In this document: positions 57,181-64,000 of the stretch, in pieces | Numbering within the stretch: position 1 is the first letter of the stretch | Layout of the letters: the number at the start of each line of letters is the position of its first letter | Assembly (NCBI GenBank): GCA_033558025.1 | Contig: JAUCEF010000007.1 | Coordinates: 3,968,001-4,032,000, forward strand | Direction: 5' to 3' | DNA from: Phytophthora sp. 'mugwort' | Lineage: Eukaryota; Oomycota; Peronosporomycetes; Peronosporales; Peronosporaceae | DNA length: 64,000 nt | Translations under genes and position numbers: made by a program | Notes under the pieces: generated by a model | What the model saw: the letters and a program-made list of their open reading frames with translations, nothing else | What the model was told of the DNA's origin: nothing | The model's database searches: none

Positions 57181-58740
57181 ATGCATCGCAGACACCAACT
57201 CACCCCTGAAGAGAAAACCCTAGTGGTCAACGTCTACAATTACTTCGTCAAAGAGGCAAAAGCAGGCCGAAGTGGAGGTCGGGACTCACGCCATCATACT
57301 CGCGAGGCAACTACATTGGCAAGAACACCATCTTCCGCGTTCTTCGGGCACGCACCATCGACCGACAGACCGATTTCGTCGAGGTACGCCTGCCATTTAT
57401 GCCTACGTAAGGTTACCGTATGATAATGTGAAATTAAGCTGTTATCTTATAAACTTATATTTCACTAGTAGACGTCACCATCGACACGCGGCCGCAAGAA
57501 GCTCTACAACGAGAGCGACCTCAATGTAGTGTTCGTGAGTACATTGCAGCGCAGAATAAAGCTACCAAGCCGATCACATCGCAACTCATTTGCAACTATG
57601 TAGAGGACGTTCTTGGAAAGCGATACAATGAGCGAACGATGATGATATGGCTGAACGACATGGGATTTAGGCATTTGCGTGGCCAGAGTCGTCACTAACT
57701 AGCGGAGACCACAGGCAATGTAGCCTTTCGAGCCACGTTTCTACAGAGACGCTTATCCAACAGAGACAGCCGAAATCACCCCATCAATCCCGAGGTCTTC
57801 CTCGACGAGAGTTACTGCAATGTCCGCCATGTCACTGGCAAAAGGTTGCTGGCGGAAGACAAGATGCGATTCTCCGAAAGTGGACGCGGAGCAAGGTAAG
57901 GTGTGGTGTAAAAATTGAAGTTACGTGTACCAAAAAAATATTTTGTTCTTAAATGTCCTTAATATTTTGCATCGCGTATGCTATAATATCAGGATATGCA
58001 TTGTAGGTACTGGTATCGTGGCACGTCGCGGCAACGTCATGCAGGCCAAGTTCGTACCCGGCTCTCTGGTCCATTGAAAGTCGACTAAAAAGCCTGGTGA
58101 TGAAGGTGATGATGACTATCATGGCAACTTCGATGCCGCCCTATTTGAAAAATGGTTTACGAAGTTGTGTGTGAATATGGAAAATGTGTCATCCATATGG
58201 ACGGAGCAAGCTACCATAAAAGACAAGAAGATCCTGCTCCTACGAGACGAACTCTCAAAGCATATATACAAGCATGGCTGTTTAGAAATAGTGAGCATAA
58301 TGTTTTAGCCGTCATGTTCTGGAGATGATCTAACTTACAGTTCTACTGATGTAGAAATTGATTTCGATCCTAGATGGTTCATACCTCAACTACTGGAGCT
58401 CGTCAAGGGTAGAAGACCAAGCCTACATACGTTGCTCACCGGATCGCGAAGGAGCATGACCATGTTCTGCTGTACACGTCCCCGTACCACCCAGAGCTGC
58501 AACCCAGTAAAATGGTTTGGGGGCGCGTAAAAAACAGAATAGCCCGACGCCCCGCTAATAACCTGGCTGATTTTTCAGCGAAGCTGACCGTAGATTTGCT
58601 CGGATTAGTCTAAGCATTGGTGCAAGTACTACAAGCAAGTGCTGAGGTTCGAGAGGAAGTACATGGCGGTACTAGAAGAGTGTGAACTAGTAGACGAGGA
58701 CGAGTTCTGCAACGCTGATGATGATGACGAAGGTGAATGA
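57181..58740 (+). pseudogene. IS630/Tc1-like DDE transposase, broken
   Basis: Pieces on the plus strand: an N-terminus with QLTPEEKTLVVNVYNYF; then ATKPITSQLICNYVEDVLG and RTMMIWLNDMGFRHLRG (helix-turn-helix part); FLDESYCNVRHV (first D) near 57800; IHMDGASYHKR (second D) near 58190; and YHPELQPSKMVWGRVKNRIA near 58480. In relatives the last motif is PIE, so the catalytic Glu is replaced by Lys. The C-terminus ends in an acidic DEDEFCNADDDDEGE tail. In-frame stops and probable introns (near 57900 and 58290) occur. Terminal repeats were not found. Confidence 0.65.
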
Positions 58741-61089
58741 TACCTCTTTCATTTTATAGGCTTTAGCTCGACTGGTTAATTAACACAACTCGCAAAACGC
58801 ATGTTTTTTGTTTGAAGCCCGTTTTCACATATGCTCCGTACTATCCACGATGTTTGGCCAATAGGATCCCCGTACAAGCATCTGTTTCCGCACAAAAGCG
58901 GCCTCCGAGATACCTTTTTGCAGCGCGTGTAGCATCGAAACGGCGATGATTCAGCCATTTCTAACGGCATAATCATACTCAAAATGGGCGGTTTTACCCC
59001 ATATCTAAATGTCGTACCAGCTTTTTTCAATATTGACCATGTGACGGGCTCATACGTACTTGCTCCTTCATTTTCTGCCAGTACAATAGTGGGCGCTGGT
59101 GCATATCCGTTTTGCGTGAGGTGGTGGGCCTGAAAATTGGCAACGTCGTCGCTGTTGGAGGTCGGATGTCGAGAGCTTGCTGGCGGCGTTCGCAACGACG
59201 AAGCACGAATGTGTAAAGCTTGTTAGGCTATCGTCACCTAGTTGCAAGCTTCTGCTTCACCGTCATTTCCGGAGCTCGTATGGTTTAGAGGACGTCCAAT
59301 GCAAAAGGCGCTGCTTTATCGCGAGATCCAGTCGGGATCAATCCGGCCCTAGCAACCCTTTCCCGATGGCGCTCTCGTCAGTCTTATCCGACGCGGTGAC
59401 GACAATAGCGGTTATCAGTCGGCGGAGTTCTGGAACAGACGAATATATCGTTTGTCAGGTGGTGCTTCACGTAAAAGTTCATTATGACACTCGCATTACA
59501 GCGACGTCGATGGGTTGGGAGAGACCGTTATTCCGGGCGGACTGTACTCGACTTCCATAAAGAGGGTGTCTTTGTCTTAGTTTCGTCTGTACACTGGTCA
59601 TTTAGTGTGTATTCAAGCTGTCTTAAAGCAGCACCCTTTGTGACATCACAGACGGCGACCGCTACACCTACAACAGCCCCACCCAACCCAGTCAGTATTA
59701 TTATAATACGTATCATTTTCAGCGAGACTTATCGTACCTCGTCGATCCAAATATGCATGACGCGCTCATCACAGTATTCATTCTTCTGCACTGCAAGAAA
59801 TAATTATTGTTGTACTTTGGGTGAGCGTGGAGCTTTCTTCAACGGTGCCGTCGCAAATTCCGCTGAAGACGATAAGCGGGCATAGTTTTCTCCCTGTTGC
59901 TGATGCAGACAAGAAAACAGATGTTCTCAACGATCGCTCCGATATTCCTAATAAAAAACATTTAATTTAGCGTAGCTTCAGCGAATACATAATATCATAC
60001 CCCACCTTGGAGCACGCCAACGTAGCGATCCCCTGAAAAGTCATAGTGCAGTCGGTTTGATATCGATGTAAATCGAGGTCTGATCTATGTTGTAGGTCTG
60101 GCGTACTTATCACTTCCAGCGACGTATGAAACAGCGCTATCATGCTCGAGAGCATAGTGCATCGAGTGGCCAAATGTTGCAGCCACGGTCTGCTTAGACA
60201 TTTACGACATTAAACATGAGAATTTAACAATAATGATAATGAAAATGTATTATGTAGATCGGAGCGTTGTTTGTTCCACGATTGGCAATCCGTCGGATCA
60301 AAAAGTTTATGGCGACGCCGAAGGCGTCGGAGATGTTCAATCGCTACTGCTGTACTGCAACCATTGGATAATCGCGGCTCAAACCTGCCTGTCATGATCA
60401 CCAGACACTTGGTCGTGACACCTATTGTAGAATTAACAAACCCCATTTTCCAATTTTTGTCACCAAGTCATAAGAACTTAAACTTCAATGTATTACGTCG
60501 CATCACTTTGTAACTCACACAAACGGGTTGCCACAGCAGAAGTGCGAAGATAAAGATAGTAACAAATATTTCTAGATGTCGTGATTACCCAACTTACCGC
60601 TTCACCATTGCTTGGAATGTGACTGGAGGGCGTCGTTTAGAGTCACTAGTGCATGTCTTCGAAGAAACTGCCGAGTGGACAGCTTTCATTCGTTACCCAG
60701 CGGTAGAGTGTTACACGATTTACGCTGTGCTGCTTCGCGAGCCCGCCGACACTTCTCATCTTATCCCGATCTACACCTTTTCAACTTCAAAATGGCAAAA
60801 TGCAAGTTCAATACGGCAACATGTAAAATAACAACAGTAAAACCGTACTGGACGCTGACGCAAGATTTAATATATTGCTTACGCGCCAAACGGCATGTAT
60901 TTCATCTAGATTGCTGCCGCATGGAACTTCACGATGTGCAACGTGCATTTGTGGCAAATGTGTGGAGTGGCTTCACAGACGAGCAGATCGCAGCCATCTT
61001 GAGGTACGCTTCGCGGTGTTGCTTTATAGTTTGATGGGGCGGCATTTGAAGGATGGCTCGGCGATGACTCGCTAAAAAGCGCTTGATCA
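58741..61089. other. Region with no recognised gene
   Basis: About 2.3 kb with several short frames on both strands. The minus frame 59195-58776 has the cysteine spacing C-x3-C-x9-C-x3-C (RCYTRCKK..LLCGNRC) but no family is recognised. The plus frame 60612-61034 also has no known motif. It is probably more decayed repeat DNA. Confidence 0.35.
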
Positions 61090-61789
61090 TGGACTTGAAC
61101 GTAGAAATCAGTTTTTAATGGGGTTGAGCATGGGCGAGTACGTGGCCAAGAGCAGCAGTTTGGAAGTCAAGAACTCGGCTTCCTTGAAACCTCCTCGATG
61201 CTTGTGTGACAAGGAGCATTGTCACAGACGAGGACGACCTTGTCAAAGGGTGGGGTCTGGCCGATATGCCGCAGCACCCTGCGGATGAACTCGTTGCGCC
61301 TCTCGGACGTAAACGACCCGAAGCGATGCTCTGAGTACGCAAGCCCGTCCTCAGAGATGCACGCAATGAGCTCGAAGCTCGAGCCTTTGCTCGCGGTGTT
61401 CTTGTCGACCACGCGATTGCCTTTTAAACTGCGACCACGGCGACGAGAGCACCACAAGCTGAAGTTACTTTTGTCGACATAAAATATGTGTTACCTTCTG
61501 CTGTGTAGGCAAGCAGGTCAACGACGTAGTCGCGACGGATAATCTTGTTGTGAGGCAGGTTACGATAATTGTTGTCTTGCTGGGTTTGGTTGATTGTGTA
61601 CGCGCGGCCGTCTGCATAATGTTTGATGGCTTGACGCGACACGTTTACACCAACTTGGGCTTCAAGCGCGTCGGCCATCTCGTCGAGGATTATGTAACAG
61701 TTCTCGTCGAGCAGGCCTATTAAGTAGTTGACATGCGCGTCCGTGACCTTTGCGTTGCGCTTACCACCGCGGGGCTTTGGCGACGACAC
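61090..61789 (-). pseudogene. Tc1/IS630-like DDE transposase, short and broken
   Basis: The N-terminal frame from 61789 (PRGGKRNAKVTDAHVNYL, then a helix-turn-helix with VNVSRQAIKHY) leads, after a frame change near 61480, to YVDKSNFSLWCSRRRGRS (first D). Then come FELIACISEDGL and VLVCDNAPCH (second D, near 61220). After another frame change, YSPMLNPIKN follows (near 61125). Relatives have PIE at the last motif, so Glu is replaced by Lys. About 35 residues separate the second and third catalytic positions. Confidence 0.7.
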
Positions 61790-62484
61790 GTTCCACGTGT
61801 CGTTAGTCAGCGCGGTAGCGACCCAGCCGACCTTCTATAACGTTCAACATCTTACCCCTTCTTACATTTTACTGCGAACTTTTAAGTTAATGAAATGATA
61901 AACTTCAAATCCGCCAGATTTAAATGATGATTGGCAAATGATCTTTTTACGCGGTTTAAGAGAACCTGTGGAATATGGTACCTGCCAGATCACTTGGTTG
62001 AAGTCACGAAATGGTTTTTAAGTTTTGGCCAATGGCAGCGGCAATTAGCTCCACGAGCGGGTACGATTTATAAGCTAATTTCCCTTTGAGCAGAATACAG
62101 ATTTCGTATTTAGAGGCCGATATTCGGCACACCACTAAAGCCAATTCAGCCGCTACCGGTGGTCCTATAGCTATACCTAATACCGCCCAGCGCCTCCATC
62201 ACGTCGACACTGTTATCGTTCTCAGACCACACGTTTGTCAGCTGATACTTTACCGTTGCTGTGCAAGTGTCAGATCTTAGAGCTCACTTGCCTCCACTAT
62301 GTAGATTCCATTTCAAGTCGCTGATTGGCAGAAAGCACTTGCATGCTTCTTCCGTTTCCCCGCTTCAAGCTCCGCATTTGGAAAGAGGCCTCTTCGCTCC
62401 TAGCATACTTCTGCCAAGTCGGGAGTCTCTGGAGCCGCCTCTCCCCTTCACGTCGCCTTCTCCCCTCCCCATCCCGCGACCACG
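61790..62484. promoter_or_regulatory. Upstream region of the ClpX gene
   Basis: About 700 bp without a supported gene, between the last transposon remnant and the ClpX ATG. TCCATTTCAAGT at about 62307 resembles the oomycete initiator followed by a flanking element, roughly 180 bp before the ATG. The transcription start is not established. Confidence 0.3.
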
Positions 62485-64000
62485 ATGCTCCGTCATCTCC
62501 GCCCTGACGCCTCGGTTCTCGCCAGCGTCTCGCATCTGCTGCAGACCACGCGCGTGTCGGCGGCCCCAGCGTCGCGCCGCGCCCTCTCGCAGTTTTCTGT
62601 CAGTCCCTGCCGCCTCCCGCGCTCCGTTCACGCCGGTCCGCGCGCGCTCTGTGCGGTCCGCGGGATCATTACGGGCCCTCCGAGCGACGGCCACAAGAAG
62701 AAGGCGGCGGGCGACCAGCTTTGCTGTCCGCAGTGCGGCGCTGCGCTCGTGCTCGCGGAGCCGCTCGGTAGCGCGGACAAGTCGACGTCATCAAATCCTG
62801 CATCGGCTGCAGCGAATGCTTCAACGAGTGCTACCTCCCCCGTCGAGTTCAAGAAGGGTGACGTGGTCAAGTGCGTCAACTGCAACCTGCACTTCGCGCT
62901 GAAGGCGCAGCCTCCGGCGCAGCCCAGCCCCACATTCCGCAACGCCGCGGCGGCGGCAGCGCTCAGCTCCTTGAGCTCGTCGTTGTCTCCAGGCATGCAG
63001 ACCACGCGCGGATCCAGTCTGGGCGGACCCACGTATAGCGGCAACTACCCGTCGCCCACCCGCGGGGGTCGTATGAATGCCGACGGGGAGTATGACAAGC
63101 TAGCTAATGAGGCGCTCTTCGGTGCTGCGGTGGGTACGACCGGCACGACGGTGACTAAAGAGCGCGTGCTGACGCCCCGAGAGATCTACGAAGGACTAAA
63201 CGAGTATGTGATTGGCCAAGACAAGGTGAAGAAGACGCTCGCTGTGGGCGTCCATAACCACTACAAGCGTCTTCATGCGCTGGAGTTGCTGCAGGCCAGG
63301 AAGGAAGCGGAGGCTGCCTGTGCCAAGCACAATGCAGGCTCTCAGCATCATCCGCGGGCGGGGGGCGTGACTCGCCAGCATGTGGATCTGGAGGAGTCGC
63401 GGTTGTCGAATATTGGTCGTCGTCTTTTATTGGAGGAAATCTACCCTGGATCAGAGAAGAAGGATGCAGGCTTATCACAGGCATCGAAGCAAATTGCCGC
63501 GGAAGACACTGCTGAAGCTCCGGCGGCCGCGGCGGCGCGCGCTCATGCTACCAGGTTGCAACACCACACGATGGGAGACAAGCTGCAGTATCTTGAGGGT
63601 GTGGAGCTGGACAAGACCAATGTCATGCTGGTAGGACCTACTGGATCGGGCAAAACGCTACTGGCTAAGACACTAGCGCGATTGGCCAAGGTACCAATTG
63701 TGATCGCCGACGCGACGTGCCTGACCCAAGCAGGATATGTGGGCGAGGATGTCGAGTCAGTGCTGTTTAAGTTGTACCAGGCGGCCAACTACAATTTGGA
63801 GGCCACGCAGCGTGGTATTGTGTACATTGATGAGATCGACAAGATCACGCGGAAGAGTGAAAATGTGAGTATCACGCGCGACGTGTCAGGTGAAGGTGTT
63901 CAACAGGCGCTTCTGAAGATTCTCGAGGGGAGTATGGTGAACGTGCCCGAGAAGGGCGGGCGTAAGAACCCGCGCGGCGAGTACATTACCATCGACACGA
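62485..64000 (+). CDS. clpX: Mitochondrial ClpX-type AAA+ unfoldase (5' part)
   Basis: The ATG at 62485 opens a frame that runs off the right edge (505 codons visible, no intron). The first 70 residues are rich in Arg, Ser, Ala and Leu with few acids, as in a mitochondrial targeting peptide. A zinc-binding part follows with CCPQCG and [10 protein letters not shown]. The AAA+ domain begins [20 protein letters not shown] and has Walker [28 protein letters not shown], Walker [11 protein letters not shown], and [20 protein letters not shown]. ClpX unfolds substrates with ATP and feeds them to the ClpP protease in the mitochondrial matrix. An insertion of about 110 residues, charged and Ala-rich, lies between HYKRLH and the Walker A strand, where bacterial ClpX has about 20. 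The C-terminus is outside the window. Confidence 0.95.
   Translation, partial: MLRHLRPDASVLASVSHLLQTTRVSAAPASRRALSQFSVSPCRLPRSVHAGPRALCAVRGIITGPPSDGHKKKAAGDQLCCPQCGAALVLAEPLGSADKSTSSNPASAAANASTSATSPVEFKKGDVVKCVNCNLHFALKAQPPAQPSPTFRNAAAAAALSSLSSSLSPGMQTTRGSSLGGPTYSGNYPSPTRGGRMNADGEYDKLANEALFGAAVGTTGTTVTKERVLTPREIYEGLNEYVIGQDKVKKTLAVGVHNHYKRLHALELLQARKEAEAACAKHNAGSQHHPRAGGVTRQHVDLEESRLSNIGRRLLLEEIYPGSEKKDAGLSQASKQIAAEDTAEAPAAAAARAHATRLQHHTMGDKLQYLEGVELDKTNVMLVGPTGSGKTLLAKTLARLAKVPIVIADATCLTQAGYVGEDVESVLFKLYQAANYNLEATQRGIVYIDEIDKITRKSENVSITRDVSGEGVQQALLKILEGSMVNVPEKGGRKNPRGEYITIDT

Noticed and set aside
62261..62902. 213-aa plus-strand frame overlapping the ClpX start
   Set aside because: A shifted frame over the targeting peptide and zinc region; the ClpX frame has all family motifs.

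Overview
The window looks like nuclear DNA of an oomycete, most likely Peronosporales (Phytophthora or a relative). The grounds are short GT-AG introns (57 to 130 nt, several with a CTAAC branch site), intron-bearing genes of stramenopile character, and a transposon mix (DIRS-like, Ty3/gypsy, piggyBac, PIF/Harbinger, hAT, plant-type mariner) typical of those genomes. Species is not determined.

Left block, 1 to about 26.5 kb, holds host genes. A giant minus-strand gene fills 1-16946 and runs off the left edge. It encodes a secreted protein of at least 5563 residues with a signal peptide, a LamG-like domain, an array of IPT/TIG repeats and then a second repeat type. A 170-bp gap separates it from a divergent five-exon HGSNAT-like membrane acetyltransferase gene. 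Next come two tandem paralogous minus-strand genes of unknown function (202 and 210 codons), a 1157-residue double-PDZ protein, and an unrecognised two-exon gene.

Middle block, about 26.5-62 kb, is almost entirely decayed and nested transposable elements: a plant-type DD39D mariner pseudogene, a tyrosine-recombinase (DIRS/Ngaro-like) retrotransposon, a gypsy integrase fragment, and piggyBac element A (38605-45935, TTAA ends). A complete PIF/Harbinger element (38857-42018, TCA target duplication) has inserted into element A. PiggyBac element B (45964-49526, TTAA ends) lies 20 bp beyond A. Then follow a hAT remnant, an internally deleted gypsy element, a 790-bp Harbinger-type element with terminal inverted repeats, and two IS630/Tc1-like pseudogenes. 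No intact transposase was found. Two long inverted duplications (72 and 73 bp arms) sit inside the dead elements.

Right edge, 62485-64000, is the start of a mitochondrial ClpX gene. Gene-dense flanks around a transposon island fit the 'two-speed' layout described for Phytophthora genomes. I found no rRNA, tRNA or CRISPR. No dedicated new multi-gene system is evident; the most novel-looking single items are the giant TIG protein, the tandem paralogue pair and the inverted duplications.
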